The notes: generated by a model not told the origin, from the sequence alone. A stretch of 64,000 nt of DNA from Bog-877 sp050734135 (GCA_050734135.1 JBOHUG010000054.1:1-64000), one strand, 5' to 3'; shown: positions 9,104 through 18,278, counted from the stretch's first letter. Translations and numbers: made by a program.

Positions 9104-9712
9104 CTAGTCCGGCGCTGGGACCCCCAACAGGTCGTGAAGTACAGAAATTAGCTCCTCCTTCAGCCCCTTGGGGGTTTCAGCGCCCAATCCTCTGGTGGTC
9201 CCCACCGCCCCCGCCATCACCGCCCCCAGGGCGGCGGTCACGCGAACCCGGTCGCGGAGTGAGATCTTGGGGTTCGACACGAACGCCGCCCACTGCTGTT
9301 CTAGCATCTGGTGCTCCGCCTGGTGCTCGGGGTCGTGGTCACCAAGCCCCTCAATGGCGGTCCGATTCCGTTCCATCAGGACGAAGATCTTGCGCTGCGC
9401 CAGGATCTGGTCCAGCAGCGTCTCGAAGAGCTGCAGCACTCCCGGGAAGTCGATCGGACCGTCCAGCAAGGGCAGCACGTCGAGACCGTGATGGCCGATC
9501 CCGTGGGCCCGCTCCACCAGGGAGGCGAGCAACTCCTCTTTGCTGCGGAAGTGGTAGTAGAGGGCCGCCTTGGTGACCCCGACCCGCTCCGCCACCTCGC
9601 GCAGCGATGTCTTGTCGAAGCCCTGCTCGGAGAAGAGATCGAGCGCCGATTCCAGGATCCGCTCTCTGGTAGAGAGAACCCCCGACTTCGCGGTATGATT
9701 CACGGACGTCAT
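9104..9712 (-). CDS. TetR-family transcriptional repressor of the adjacent exporter
   Basis: The 202-residue protein has an N-terminal TetR helix-turn-helix (TRERILESALDLFSEQGFDKTSLREVAERVGVTKAALYYHFRSKEELL, quoted in part) and a helical C-terminal ligand domain. ATG 9712 (MTSVNHTAKSG) is preferred over a start 14 codons upstream that would fall inside the shared promoter region. It is divergent from a DrrAB-type ABC exporter, the usual arrangement in which the repressor controls pump and itself and is released by the exported drug or lipid. Confidence 0.85.
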   Translation of the reverse strand: MTSVNHTAKSGVLSTRERILESALDLFSEQGFDKTSLREVAERVGVTKAALYYHFRSKEELLASLVERAHGIGHHGLDVLPLLDGPIDFPGVLQLFETLLDQILAQRKIFVLMERNRTAIEGLGDHDPEHQAEHQMLEQQWAAFVSNPKISLRDRVRVTAALGAVMAGAVGTTRGLGAETPKGLKEELISVLHDLLGVPAPD

Positions 9713-9716
9713 TCTA

Positions 9717-9776
9717 CTTGACGGCCGGTAGGTGTACGCTCTACCATCTGCCACCTAGTTTACCGGCCGGATGGTA
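9717..9776. promoter_or_regulatory. divergent promoter/operator between tetR-type gene and exporter
   Basis: The plus-strand element TTGACG (9718-9723), an 18-base gap and TACCAT (9742-9747) could drive the exporter. An interrupted palindrome TTACC-8-GGTAA lies at the end of the region, and two copies of CGGCCGGTA in opposite orientation flank a TAGGTG/CACCTA pair. This symmetry is what a TetR dimer site would need, and the site overlaps the promoter. Assignment is inferred from symmetry and position. Confidence 0.45.
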
Positions 9777-9788
9777 AGGAGATCAAGA

Positions 9789-10757
9789 TTGAGTGACGGA
9801 CCTCCGATCCTCGTCGAGGGGCTGGTGAAGCTCTACGGTTCTACCAGGGCCGTCGACGGACTGAACCTGGTCGTCGAGAAGGGAAGCGTGGTGGCGGTGC
9901 TGGGACCGAACGGGGCAGGCAAGACGACCTTGATTCGCATCCTCGCGACCCTGGCCAAGCCCACTGGGGGACGTGCGGTGGTGGCCGGCTTCGACGTTGC
10001 CGCGCACCCTGCCCAGGTCAGGCGCCACATCGGCATCGCCGGCCAGTCGGCCAGCATTGATGAGTATCTGACCGGGCGCCAGAACCTGGTCATGGTGGGC
10101 GAGCTGAGCCGACTTCCCCGGGGAGTGGCCAAGGCGCGGGCTGGGGAGCTTCTCGATCGCTTCGATCTCGGAGAAGCTGCCGATCGGACGACCAAGACCT
10201 ACTCCGGGGGGATGCGCCGCAAGCTCGACCTCGCCGCCAGCCTGGTCACCCAACCCGAAGTTCTGTTCTTGGACGAGCCCACGACCGGACTCGATCCCCG
10301 GGCGCGCATGGGAATGTGGCAGCTGATTCGAGAGCTTGGGGAGGCCGGCACCACACTCCTGCTGACCACCCAGTACCTGGACGAGGCGGATCAACTTGCC
10401 CACCACATCGCCGTGGTGGACCTGGGGAAGGTGATCGCTTGGGGGACTCCAGACGAGCTCAAGACCCAGGTGGGCGGCGCCGTCCTTGAGGTCACCTTGC
10501 CGGAGACGGCCGACCCCGAGGCGGCCGGTCGACTGCTGCGGGCGGCGACCTCGCTGGCGGTGACCGTGGACCGGCGTCGGCGCCGACTCACCCTTCCCGC
10601 CGCTACCGAGGGCGGTCTGGTGACCAGGGTGATCCGAGCCCTGGACGCTGGCGGGGTCGAGGTTGACGACGTCACCGTGCGCCGACCGGCGCTGGATGAC
10701 GTGTTCATGACCTTGACCGGTCACGGAGCGGAACTGGACCCGGAGGTGGCCGCATGA
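9789..10757 (+). CDS. ABC transporter ATP-binding protein, DrrA type
   Basis: The 322-residue ATPase is the energising subunit of an ABC-2 exporter. Walker A is GPNGAGKT, the signature YSGGMRRKLDLA and Walker B LFLDEPTTGLDP. The C-terminal ~90 residues are the DrrA-type extension ending VRRPALDDVFMTLTG. The start is taken as TTG 9789, 7 bases after AAGGAG; the ATG at 9771 would lie in the operator. The gene overlaps the permease gene by 4 bp (ATGA). The family exports anthracyclines, other drugs or lipids, and repression by the divergent TetR protein is likely. Confidence 0.9.
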   Translation: MSDGPPILVEGLVKLYGSTRAVDGLNLVVEKGSVVAVLGPNGAGKTTLIRILATLAKPTGGRAVVAGFDVAAHPAQVRRHIGIAGQSASIDEYLTGRQNLVMVGELSRLPRGVAKARAGELLDRFDLGEAADRTTKTYSGGMRRKLDLAASLVTQPEVLFLDEPTTGLDPRARMGMWQLIRELGEAGTTLLLTTQYLDEADQLAHHIAVVDLGKVIAWGTPDELKTQVGGAVLEVTLPETADPEAAGRLLRAATSLAVTVDRRRRRLTLPAATEGGLVTRVIRALDAGGVEVDDVTVRRPALDDVFMTLTGHGAELDPEVAA

Positions 10758-11608
10758 GCGTGGCCCAAGTGGCGGAAGCCCATGCCGGTTCCGGGGAAGT
10801 TGGGGCGGGCCGGGTCCTGTGGTTTCTGAAGGACGTCCTGGTACTGACCCGGCGCAGTCTGATCCACGTCGTGCGGGACCCCGCTCAGCTGGCAGACGTG
10901 ACCATCCAGCCGATCATGTTCGTGGTTCTATTCACATTTGTCTTCGGCAGCGCGATCAAGCTTCCCGGAGGCGGCAACTACCACGAATACGTGGTGGCGG
11001 GTATCTTCGGGATCACCATGGCGGGCGCCGCGCCCGGCGTCGCCGTGGGGCTCGCCACCGACATCCAGTCGGGCATCATCGACCGCTTCCGGTCCTTGCC
11101 GATGTCCCGGGCCGCGGTCCTGGCGGGACGGCTCACGGCAGACCTGCTGACAGCGGTGCTGGGGCTGGTGGTGGTGGTCGCGGTCGGACTCGCCGTGGGG
11201 TGGCGCGTGCACACCAACCCGGGCGAGGTGCTGCTCGGTTTCGCCTTGGCGCTGCTCTTCAACTACGCCATGAGCTGGGCGGGTGCGGCGGCGGGAATGT
11301 GGTTGCACAACCCTGAATCCGCGCAGGCGATGGCATTTGTGGTCTTCTTCCCCATGATCTTTGTTTCCAACGCGTTTGTGGCACTGCAGAACATGCCGGT
11401 CTGGCTGCGGGTGGTCGCCGAGTGGAATCCGGTGAGCACGGTGACCGCGAGCTGCCGGGAACTGTTCGGGAATCCCAACCCCTCAGCGTCGGTGCAGGTG
11501 TGGCCGCTGCAACATCCCGAGCTGGCGACGGCGCTGTGGGCGCTGGCATTGCTCTTGATTTTCGTACCGCTCTCGATTCGACTCTACCGGCGCGAGGACC
11601 TGACCTGA
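10754..11608 (+). CDS. ABC-2 type transporter permease, DrrB type
   Basis: The 284-residue membrane protein has six predicted helices. A cytoplasmic N-terminus (LKDVLVLTRRSLIHVVRDPAQL) is followed by the ABC-2 core with IQSGIIDRFRSLPMSRAAVLAGR, the conserved coupling region of DrrB-like permeases. The MIFVSNAFVALQNMPVWLRVVAEWNPVS segment near the C-terminus is also characteristic. It is translationally coupled to the ATPase gene through the ATGA overlap. Together they should form a 2+2 efflux pump. Confidence 0.9.
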   Translation: MSVAQVAEAHAGSGEVGAGRVLWFLKDVLVLTRRSLIHVVRDPAQLADVTIQPIMFVVLFTFVFGSAIKLPGGGNYHEYVVAGIFGITMAGAAPGVAVGLATDIQSGIIDRFRSLPMSRAAVLAGRLTADLLTAVLGLVVVVAVGLAVGWRVHTNPGEVLLGFALALLFNYAMSWAGAAAGMWLHNPESAQAMAFVVFFPMIFVSNAFVALQNMPVWLRVVAEWNPVSTVTASCRELFGNPNPSASVQVWPLQHPELATALWALALLLIFVPLSIRLYRREDLT

Positions 11609-11648
11609 CCTGCAGAGAGTCCGGTCCCTGGAGCGGTGCGCTGAGGAG

Positions 11649-12386
11649 CTAGCCGACGCTGTCTGCGGTATCGGCGCTGATCGCAGATAGGGGCTGTTTC
11701 TGAATTCCCTGTGCGTCGAAGTTGGCGGGGTCCAACCAGCTCTCCAGGCGCGCCTTTCGTGCGGGCCAGTCGCCGTCCAGGATGGAGTACCAGGCGGTGT
11801 CGCGGCTGCGCCCCTTGATCACCATGTGCTGGCGGAAGGTTCCCTCATAGTTGAAGCCCAAGCGCAGTGCGGCGAGGCGCGAGGGCGCATTGAGCGCGTC
11901 GCATTTCCACTCGTAGCGGCGATAGCCGAGATCTTCAAACACATACCTGGCCAAGAGATACATGGCTTCGGTCGCTCCCCGCGTCCGCTGCAGGGCGGGT
12001 GTGTAGAGGATGTACCCCACCTCCACGCAGCGGTGCGCCGGTTCGATCCGCATCAGCGACGCCCAGCCGAGGGCACGCTTGGTGTCCCCATCCAGGATGG
12101 CGAAGAAGAGGGGATTGTCGGTGCTGCAGGACCGGTGCAGGTGGGCGTCGAAGGCGACCCGGTCGGCAAATGGACCGACGGGAAGGTAGCGCCAGAGGTG
12201 GTCGTTGGCGGGATCGAGGAGGTGCTCCCAGAGCGCCGCGCCATGCTGCGCCTGGTTCAGTGGGGTCAGTTCGATGTAGCGGCCCTCCAGGGTCACCCTT
12301 TGGGGGAAGGGCGCCGGAGTGGGATCGACCCGGGGACCGACCGGCAGTCCGGTTTCGGGATCGGTCTCGGGAGCCGGTGCGGGCAC
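11649..12386 (-). CDS. GNAT-family N-acetyltransferase (RimJ/RimL-like)
   Basis: The 245-residue protein aligns with the RimJ/RimL-like acetyltransferase group. The N-terminal LEGRYIELTPLNQAQHGAALWEH is followed by ALGWASLMRIEPAHRCVEVGYILYTPALQRTRGATEA, covering the acetyl-CoA pyrophosphate-binding segment, then YRRYEWKCDALNAPSRLAALRLGFNYEGTFRQHMV. The acceptor may be a ribosomal protein N-terminus or a small amine, which the sequence does not settle. It follows pdxH on the same strand after 184 bp in which I see no gene. Confidence 0.85.
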   Translation of the reverse strand: MPAPAPETDPETGLPVGPRVDPTPAPFPQRVTLEGRYIELTPLNQAQHGAALWEHLLDPANDHLWRYLPVGPFADRVAFDAHLHRSCSTDNPLFFAILDGDTKRALGWASLMRIEPAHRCVEVGYILYTPALQRTRGATEAMYLLARYVFEDLGYRRYEWKCDALNAPSRLAALRLGFNYEGTFRQHMVIKGRSRDTAWYSILDGDWPARKARLESWLDPANFDAQGIQKQPLSAISADTADSVG

Positions 12387-12570
12387 CTTCTCAAAACCTC
12401 CTCGGCGCTGGCGTCACCTCGGCTGGCGGGCGGCCAGCGGGCTTGCAGCCAACTCGCTCAAGAGCCCGTGGGGGCCGCGCCGTCCGCGCGGCGCCACTCC
12501 CGAGAGCTTCCCCCTCCCGGAGCGCCAAGTGGGAATCGTAGCAGCGCACACCTGGCTGTGGGAACCCACC

Positions 12571-13188
12571 TCAGGGCTGGAGACGCTCCCGTCGCCAGCC
12601 GGGCGGCTCGAGGACGTATCGGATCCGATCATGGAGCCGGTCTTCCCGGTGCTGCCAAAACTCATAGCCGACCGCCTGGAGCCGATAGCCGCCCCACCAC
12701 TCTGGGCGGGGGACCGGGCCCCCTGCCAGAGATCCCTCGAGTTCGCTGACTCGGCGATCGAGCTCTGCCCGGCGGATGATCGGCCGGCTCTGAGCCGACG
12801 CCACGGCACCTAGCTGACTGGCGCGCGGCCGACTCGCAAAGTAATGATCAGAGTTGGCAGAGTCGAGTTGCTGGACTGGGCCCTCGATCCGGACCTGGCG
12901 TCCCAGCTGCGGCCAGTAAAAGAGAAGGGCCGCCCAGGGATTGGTGGCCAGCTCACCGCCTTTGCGGCTCAGGTAGTTGCTGTAAAAGTCGAATCCACCA
13001 GCTCCCCATCCCTTCACCAAGACCATCCGCTGGGACGGGCGCCCGCTGCCATCGGCGGTGGCCAGTGCCGCGGCCTCGGCCAGGGGCTGGGCGGAGCTGG
13101 CCTCGGCAAACCATCGCTCGAACTGAGCCAGCGGATCGGGAGCGACATCCCGCTGGCCCAGTTTGGGGAACTTCTCCGTCAACTTCAA
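12571..13188 (-). CDS. pdxH: pyridoxamine 5'-phosphate oxidase
   Basis: The FMN enzyme oxidises pyridoxine or pyridoxamine phosphate to pyridoxal 5'-phosphate. At 205 residues it has the normal length. Family landmarks are RMVLVKGWGAGGFDFYSNYLSRKGGEL (quoted in part) for FMN binding, ALLFYWPQLGRQVRIEGPV, and the C-terminal WGGYRLQAVGYEFWQHREDRLHDR with the WQ..R.R substrate-binding pattern. The supply of PLP is relevant to the two threonine synthases and the aminotransferase encoded nearby. It lies just downstream of asd on the same strand, 45 bp away, and may be co-transcribed. Confidence 0.92.
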   Translation of the reverse strand: MKLTEKFPKLGQRDVAPDPLAQFERWFAEASSAQPLAEAAALATADGSGRPSQRMVLVKGWGAGGFDFYSNYLSRKGGELATNPWAALLFYWPQLGRQVRIEGPVQQLDSANSDHYFASRPRASQLGAVASAQSRPIIRRAELDRRVSELEGSLAGGPVPRPEWWGGYRLQAVGYEFWQHREDRLHDRIRYVLEPPGWRRERLQP

Positions 13189-13233
13189 ACCTCCTGCACC
13201 GGTCCGGCGAGTCCCAGCGAGATCAGCCCCCGG

Positions 13234-14286
13234 TCAGCTGATGTAGCCCAGGGAGACCAGCAGCTCCGCGTTGAGCAGGGCAGCTCCGGCCGCACCGCGG
13301 ATGGCGTTGTGAACTACCAGGGTGAACTTCCAGTCCAGCACGGAGCAGGGGCGGAGTCGGCCGACGCTGACCGCCATCCCCCGGGCCGCTTCGCGATCCA
13401 GTCGCGGTTGGGGACGGTCCACCCCATCCACCACCAGGATCGGGTTGGGCGGGGAGCTCGGCAGCTGCAGGCGCTGGGGTTCGGAGGTGAAGTCGGCGAG
13501 AGCCCGGCGAACCTGGTCGGCATCGGCTTCGGAGCGAAGCCGCACCGAGACCGCCTCGGTGTGCCCATCCAGCACCCCCACCCGGTTGCATTGGGCGCTG
13601 ATCACCAGATTGGCCGGAACAAACCTGCCACCCTCCATCCCGCCCAGGATTTTGAGCGACTCACTCTCGATCTTCTCCTCCTCGCCGGCGACGTAGGGGA
13701 TTACGTTGTCGAGGATGCTCAGCCCCGGAACCCCAGAGATCCCGGCACCGGAGACAGCCTGCATGGTCACGACGGAGACCGCAGCCAATCCGAATGCGTC
13801 CTGAAGCGGCTTGAGCGCCAGCGCCAACCCGATCGCCGAGCAATTGGGATTGGTGACCAGGAGTCCCGTCGTGTACCCGCGCCTTGCGCGCTGATGTTGG
13901 AGCATCGCCGCGTGTTCCCAATTCACCTCGGGAATCAGCAGCGGGACATCGTCGTCGAACCGGTGGTTGCGGGCATTGCTGATCACCGGAAAGCCGGCCT
14001 TGGCTAACCTCGCTTCCGCGTCGCCGGCGACCTCGCCATCGAGGGCGGAGAGCACCAGGTCACACTCCAGGTGCTGGGAGAGGGGCCGAATCGTCAAATG
14101 GGAAACCGTTTCCGGGATGGGAGTGGCGAGCCTCCAGGCGACGGCCTTCCCGTAGGGTCGGCCCGCCGACCGCTCCGAGGCGACCACCTCAGACACCGTG
14201 AACCAGGGATGACCCTCCAGCAACTGCACCAGCCGCTGGCCGACCGCTCCCGTCGCCCCCAGCACCGCGACCCGGAAAACTCTCAT
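13234..14286 (-). CDS. asd: aspartate-semialdehyde dehydrogenase
   Basis: Reduces aspartyl phosphate to aspartate semialdehyde, the branch point for lysine, threonine and methionine. The N-terminal NADP loop is VAVLGATGAVGQRLVQLL, the catalytic Cys is in LLVTNPNCSAIGLALALKPL, and later motifs are QAVSGAGISGVPG and GHTEAVSVRL. The TNPNCSAIGL form and 350-residue length resemble the archaeal/fungal-type branch more than the common bacterial enzyme. ATG 14286 starts directly at the Rossmann strand; the frame is open further upstream but without homology. It is divergent from the threonine operon. Confidence 0.92.
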   Translation of the reverse strand: MRVFRVAVLGATGAVGQRLVQLLEGHPWFTVSEVVASERSAGRPYGKAVAWRLATPIPETVSHLTIRPLSQHLECDLVLSALDGEVAGDAEARLAKAGFPVISNARNHRFDDDVPLLIPEVNWEHAAMLQHQRARRGYTTGLLVTNPNCSAIGLALALKPLQDAFGLAAVSVVTMQAVSGAGISGVPGLSILDNVIPYVAGEEEKIESESLKILGGMEGGRFVPANLVISAQCNRVGVLDGHTEAVSVRLRSEADADQVRRALADFTSEPQRLQLPSSPPNPILVVDGVDRPQPRLDREAARGMAVSVGRLRPCSVLDWKFTLVVHNAIRGAAGAALLNAELLVSLGYIS

Positions 14287-14423
14287 CCGCAAGGAGTTTG
14301 CCAGGCTCCGGCGCGAATGCTGCCGGCCTATTCGCTGTCCGACCGGGCCCGCAGTTCGGTACAGTTGCCGGATGGCACTCTGCCCGACCGCTGGTGATTG
14401 GTTCCGAACCAACAGGAGGGGCC

Positions 14424-14483
14424 GTGATTCCGGCGCCTCTCCTACCCGGGGCAGCTCCCGGTGGACTGGCGGCCCTTGCCTGA
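14424..14483 (+). other. candidate short leader ORF ahead of threonine synthase
   Basis: A 19-codon frame starts at GTG with AGGAGG 4 bases ahead and ends in TGA. Its product is rich in Ala, Pro, Gly and Leu and lacks the Thr or Ile runs expected of a threonine attenuator. The 384-bp divergent region also contains small hairpins (CCGAATGCTTCGG, GTCCCGGGGGAC) but no T-run terminator. The good ribosome binding site is the only reason to list it. It may simply be chance. Confidence 0.25.
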
Positions 14484-14670
14484 ATAGCCGCGCACGAGAT
14501 TGGTCTCCTCTCCCTGAAGACCGAATGCTTCGGCGCGTCCCGGGGGACTCGCGAACTAGCTCCTAACGCCGACGGCTGCTGGCTCCCCCGGCTCGACCTG
14601 CAGGGCAGCCTCTCAGTTGCCCCAGGATTTTTCAGGCGGACAACCTAATTGCCACCCAAAGGAGCCAGCT

Positions 14671-15912
14671 GTGTCAGATCTCTTCCAGTTGCACTGCGAG
14701 CAGTGCGGGCGCAAGTTCGGAAACGGTCCGCTCGTGCTCTGCGAGGACTGCTTCGCTCCACTCGAAGTGAACCTCGACCTGCCCGCAGTCCGGGCGGCGA
14801 TCAACCGCGACGCCATCGAGCGCCGCTCCCCCGACATCTGGCGCTACTCCGAATTCCTTCCTGTCGCGGAGGGGTTTCAGTCCGACCTACCGGTGGGTTT
14901 CACGCCTTTGCTTCGAGCCGCTGAATTGGGGCGGCGCCTCGGGAGCCAGGATCTCTGGCTGAAGGACGATGCCGCCTGCTTTCCCACCCTCTCCTTCAAG
15001 GACCGGGTGGTGGCGGTCGCGCTGGCGCAGGCCCGGGCCTTCGGTTTCCAGGTGGTGGGCTGCGCCTCGACCGGCAACCTCGCCAATGCCGTCGCGGCCC
15101 AGGCGGCCCGATCGGGGCTGGAGGCGGTGATCCTGATCCCCGCGGATCTGGAGCAGGCCAAGGTCGTGGCGACTACCGTCTACGGGGCCCGGCTGATCCG
15201 GGTGGACGGCAACTACGATCAGGTGAATCGCCTGTGCGCCGAGATCGCCGAACTCCATCCCTGGGGCTTCGTCAACGTCAACCTCCGGCCCTACTACGCG
15301 GAGGGCTCCAAGACGGTGGGTTTCGAGATCGCGGAGCAGCTCGGCTGGCGCCTTCCCGACAACGTGGTGGTCCCCATGGCCGGAGGAGCCCAGATCTGCA
15401 AAATCGCCAAGGCGTTCGCGGAGCTGGTCGCGACCGGCCTGGTCGAATCCCGTCCGGTCAGGGTGTTCGGGGCGCAGGCGCTGGGCTGCTCCCCGATCTC
15501 CAGTGCCGTGTCCTCCGGTCAGAGCGAGATCACCCCGCAGCGTCCCGACACCATCTGTCGATCCCTGGCCGTCGGCAATCCCGCCGACGGCTACCGGGCA
15601 TTAGAGGTGATTCGCTCCAGCGGAGGTTGGGCGGGCTCCGCCGCCGACCCGGAGATCGTCGCTGGGATGAGAGATCTTGCCGAGTCGGAGGGAGTGTTTG
15701 GAGAAACCGCCGGGGGAGCTACCGTCGCGGTCGCGCGCCAGCTGCTCCAGGAGGGAAGAATCCAGTCTGGCGAGACGACGGTCCTCTGTGTCACCGGCAA
15801 CGGGCTCAAAACTACGGACCCGCTGGTTGGCTACCTGCCTGAGATCCCGGTCCTGGCGCCTAAGATCGAGGCCCTCGAGGAGCAGCTGGCGGCGGTTGGG
15901 GCGCGGCGCTGA
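14671..15912 (+). CDS. thrC: threonine synthase (first copy)
   Basis: PLP enzyme converting O-phosphohomoserine to threonine. The 413-residue protein begins with a zinc-ribbon-like knuckle (Cys9, Cys12, Cys24, Cys27), then a threonine synthase/cysteate synthase core: PLP lysine 110 in LSFKDR, phosphate loop STGNLANAVA, and C-terminal VTGNGLKTTD. GTG 14671 is preceded by AAAGGAG with 6-base spacing; the frame is open upstream but that start has no binding site. It is the first gene of thrC-thrB-lysC-thrC2. A second, divergent copy closes the operon, so one of them may use a different phosphorylated substrate. Confidence 0.88.
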   Translation: MSDLFQLHCEQCGRKFGNGPLVLCEDCFAPLEVNLDLPAVRAAINRDAIERRSPDIWRYSEFLPVAEGFQSDLPVGFTPLLRAAELGRRLGSQDLWLKDDAACFPTLSFKDRVVAVALAQARAFGFQVVGCASTGNLANAVAAQAARSGLEAVILIPADLEQAKVVATTVYGARLIRVDGNYDQVNRLCAEIAELHPWGFVNVNLRPYYAEGSKTVGFEIAEQLGWRLPDNVVVPMAGGAQICKIAKAFAELVATGLVESRPVRVFGAQALGCSPISSAVSSGQSEITPQRPDTICRSLAVGNPADGYRALEVIRSSGGWAGSAADPEIVAGMRDLAESEGVFGETAGGATVAVARQLLQEGRIQSGETTVLCVTGNGLKTTDPLVGYLPEIPVLAPKIEALEEQLAAVGARR

Positions 15913-15932
15913 GCCCCGCCCCCAAGGAGTTG

Positions 15933-16862
15933 ATGGACGTGCTGGAGGTGACCGTACCTGCTACCTCCGCCAACCTCGGTTGTGCCTTCGACTGCGCCGC
16001 GCTGGCGCTCGAACTAGACCTTGTAGTGACGGCGACACCGCTGCCGGCGCCTGAGTTCGAGATCACCAGCCAGGGGGAGGGGGCCGAGACGCTGCCCAGG
16101 GACTCCGCCAACCTGGTGGTCCAGGGTATCAACCGGCTAATCGCTTGGGCGGGAGTTCCGGCCGCGGGGCTGCGGCTCGAAGTTCGAAGCGCCATCCCGG
16201 TCGGGGTTGGGTTGGGCTCCAGCGCCGCGGCGATCGTCGCCGGACTGCTGATCGGGACGGAGCTGGTGCGGCGGCGCCCAGATGATGCCACGCTGATCGG
16301 TCTGGGGGCGGAGCTGGATGGGCACCCGGATAATGTCGCGGCCGCCTATTTGGGCGGTCTGGTGGTGTCGGCGGGGGGAGGGCCCCTGAGCCCGGTGCTG
16401 ACCCGAAAGGCGGAGGTACCGAGGGATCTGGAGTTCGTGGTGGTCATCCCGGATCGACCCCTGGCTACGTCGAAGTCGCGGGCGGTCCTGCCGGACTCGT
16501 ACAGTCGCGCCGATGCTGTTCACAACCTGCAGCGCACCGCCCTGCTGGTCGCCTCGGCCTTCTCCGGGGAGTTCAACTTCGAGCCAGAGTTCTTCGCGGA
16601 TCGCTGGCATCAGTCTCAGCGGGCGGAGCTGATGCCTGGGCTCAAAGAGTGCCTGGAGCTGGAGCATCCGGACCTCCTCGGGATCTTCTTGAGCGGGGCC
16701 GGGTCGGCGGTGCTGGCGGTGACCAGGCGCGCGGGACCGGAGATCGAGGCCGAGCTCGTGAACCGCCTCCGACGTCAGGGACTGGGAGCCACGTCGCTCC
16801 GGCTCCGGGCTGACAACGAGGGCGCCAAGGGGCGGCTCCGTGGGGAGCTGATCCGCCCGTGA
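15933..16862 (+). CDS. thrB: homoserine kinase
   Basis: GHMP-family kinase that phosphorylates homoserine for threonine synthase. The N-terminal strand VTVPATSANLGCAFD is diagnostic, and the ATP loop is PVGVGLGSSAAAIVAGLL. A GAELDGHPDNVAAAYLGG motif and the C-terminal LSGAGSAVLAV glycine loop complete the fold in 309 residues. AAGGAG ends 3 bases before ATG 15933; a GTG two codons on (15939) has better spacing and could be the real start. It overlaps lysC by 4 bp (GTGA). Confidence 0.92.
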   Translation: MDVLEVTVPATSANLGCAFDCAALALELDLVVTATPLPAPEFEITSQGEGAETLPRDSANLVVQGINRLIAWAGVPAAGLRLEVRSAIPVGVGLGSSAAAIVAGLLIGTELVRRRPDDATLIGLGAELDGHPDNVAAAYLGGLVVSAGGGPLSPVLTRKAEVPRDLEFVVVIPDRPLATSKSRAVLPDSYSRADAVHNLQRTALLVASAFSGEFNFEPEFFADRWHQSQRAELMPGLKECLELEHPDLLGIFLSGAGSAVLAVTRRAGPEIEAELVNRLRRQGLGATSLRLRADNEGAKGRLRGELIRP

Positions 16863-18268
16863 TCACCCCGGGGCCGCACCTGCGGGTCATGAAGTTTGGC
16901 GGCACCTCCGTCGGAGACCCGGAGCGGATGGCGGCGACCGCCAGGATCATTCAAGAAAACGCCACTCCTGGTCAGCTGGTGGTGGTCGTCTCCGCGATGC
17001 AGCAGGTGACGGCGTCCCTGCTCGCGGCCGCCACCGCGGCGAGCGCCCGAGAGACAGAGACCTGGCAGGCGATCGGGGAGGAGCTGCGGCGGCGCCACAC
17101 CGAGGTCTGCGACGGGCTGGTCGCGGTCGAGGAGCGCCCGGCGATCCAGGCTCAGATCGACGCCGAGCTCTCCACCTTCAAGGACTTCTGCGTCGGCTTC
17201 TCCCTGGTCCGCGAGCTCACCCCCAGGGCTCTTGACTCCCTCTCTTCTCTGGGAGAGGTGATGTCCGCCACCCTGCTGGCCGCGGTGCTTCGGGCCGGCG
17301 GGCTTCGGGCGGAGGCGGTCGACGCCACCGAGGTGATCGTCACCGATGACGGGTTCGGCAACGCCTCGCTCCTCTTCGAGCCCACCAACCAGAAGGTTCG
17401 GGGCCGCATCGGACCGCTCCTGCAGCGGCGGGTGGTGCCGGTGGTGACCGGCTTCCGGGCGGCCACCAGCGACGGCAGCTGCACCACCCTGGGCCGGGGC
17501 GGCTCCGACTACAGCGCCACCATCCTGGGCGCCACCATCCCCGCCAACGCCATCTGGATCTGGACGGATGTCGACGGAATGATGACCGCCGATCCGCGGT
17601 TGGTGCCGCAGGCTAGGGTTATCCCCGAGCTCTCCTACCGGGAAGCGATCGAGCTGTCGTTCTTCGGGGCCCGGGTCCTGCACCCCAAGGCGCTCGACCT
17701 TCCCTTTCTGGCCGGGATCCCGGTCCTGATCAAGAACAGCTTCAATCCCGGGTCCGCCGGCACCGAGATCGGCGGCTCCCGTCCGAGTCGCCCTGGGGTC
17801 AGGGCCATCGCCTCCACTGCGGAGACCTCCCTGTTCACCGTCTCCGCCACCCGTTCGATGTCCTTCACCCGCCTGGCGGCGCAGGTCTTCGGGGCGCTGG
17901 ATGCAGATCGGATCAGCACCCTGGTGGTGACCCAGTCCTCGGCGGAGAACGTCATCTCGTTCGTGGTCAACGGCGCCGACGCGGCCCGGGTCAGACGGCG
18001 GCTGGAGCGGGAGCGGGGATCGCTTCGCGGCGGATCGTCCGTCGCGGCGGTGGAGGAGCTGCCCGACGTGGGGGTGGTGGTGGCGGTGGGAGAGGGGATG
18101 AAGGGCACGCCCGGGATTGCCGCCCGGATCTGCGGCTCGATCGCCCGCTTGGGGATCAACATCGTCGCGATCGCGCAGGGCTCCTCCGAGCTCAGTGTGT
18201 CTCTGGTCGTGAAATCGACTGACCTCCCGGCCGCCGTCGTTGCAATGCACCAGGAGTTCGGGCTCTAA
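16859..18268 (+). CDS. lysC: aspartate kinase
   Basis: Catalyses the first step of the aspartate family pathway. The 469-residue protein has the N-terminal KFGGTSVGDPERM nucleotide loop, GRGGSDYSA substrate motif and WTDVDGMMTADPR. Two C-terminal ACT domains (from about residue 315) include FTVSATRSMSF and VGEGMKGTPGIAARICGSIARLGINI. The ACT domains imply feedback inhibition by lysine and/or threonine. Its length fits the monofunctional, single-start class rather than the alpha/beta type with an internal start. It starts with GTG inside the thrB stop. Confidence 0.93.
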   Translation: MITPGPHLRVMKFGGTSVGDPERMAATARIIQENATPGQLVVVVSAMQQVTASLLAAATAASARETETWQAIGEELRRRHTEVCDGLVAVEERPAIQAQIDAELSTFKDFCVGFSLVRELTPRALDSLSSLGEVMSATLLAAVLRAGGLRAEAVDATEVIVTDDGFGNASLLFEPTNQKVRGRIGPLLQRRVVPVVTGFRAATSDGSCTTLGRGGSDYSATILGATIPANAIWIWTDVDGMMTADPRLVPQARVIPELSYREAIELSFFGARVLHPKALDLPFLAGIPVLIKNSFNPGSAGTEIGGSRPSRPGVRAIASTAETSLFTVSATRSMSFTRLAAQVFGALDADRISTLVVTQSSAENVISFVVNGADAARVRRRLERERGSLRGGSSVAAVEELPDVGVVVAVGEGMKGTPGIAARICGSIARLGINIVAIAQGSSELSVSLVVKSTDLPAAVVAMHQEFGL

Positions 18269-18278
18269 AGTCTGGCCG

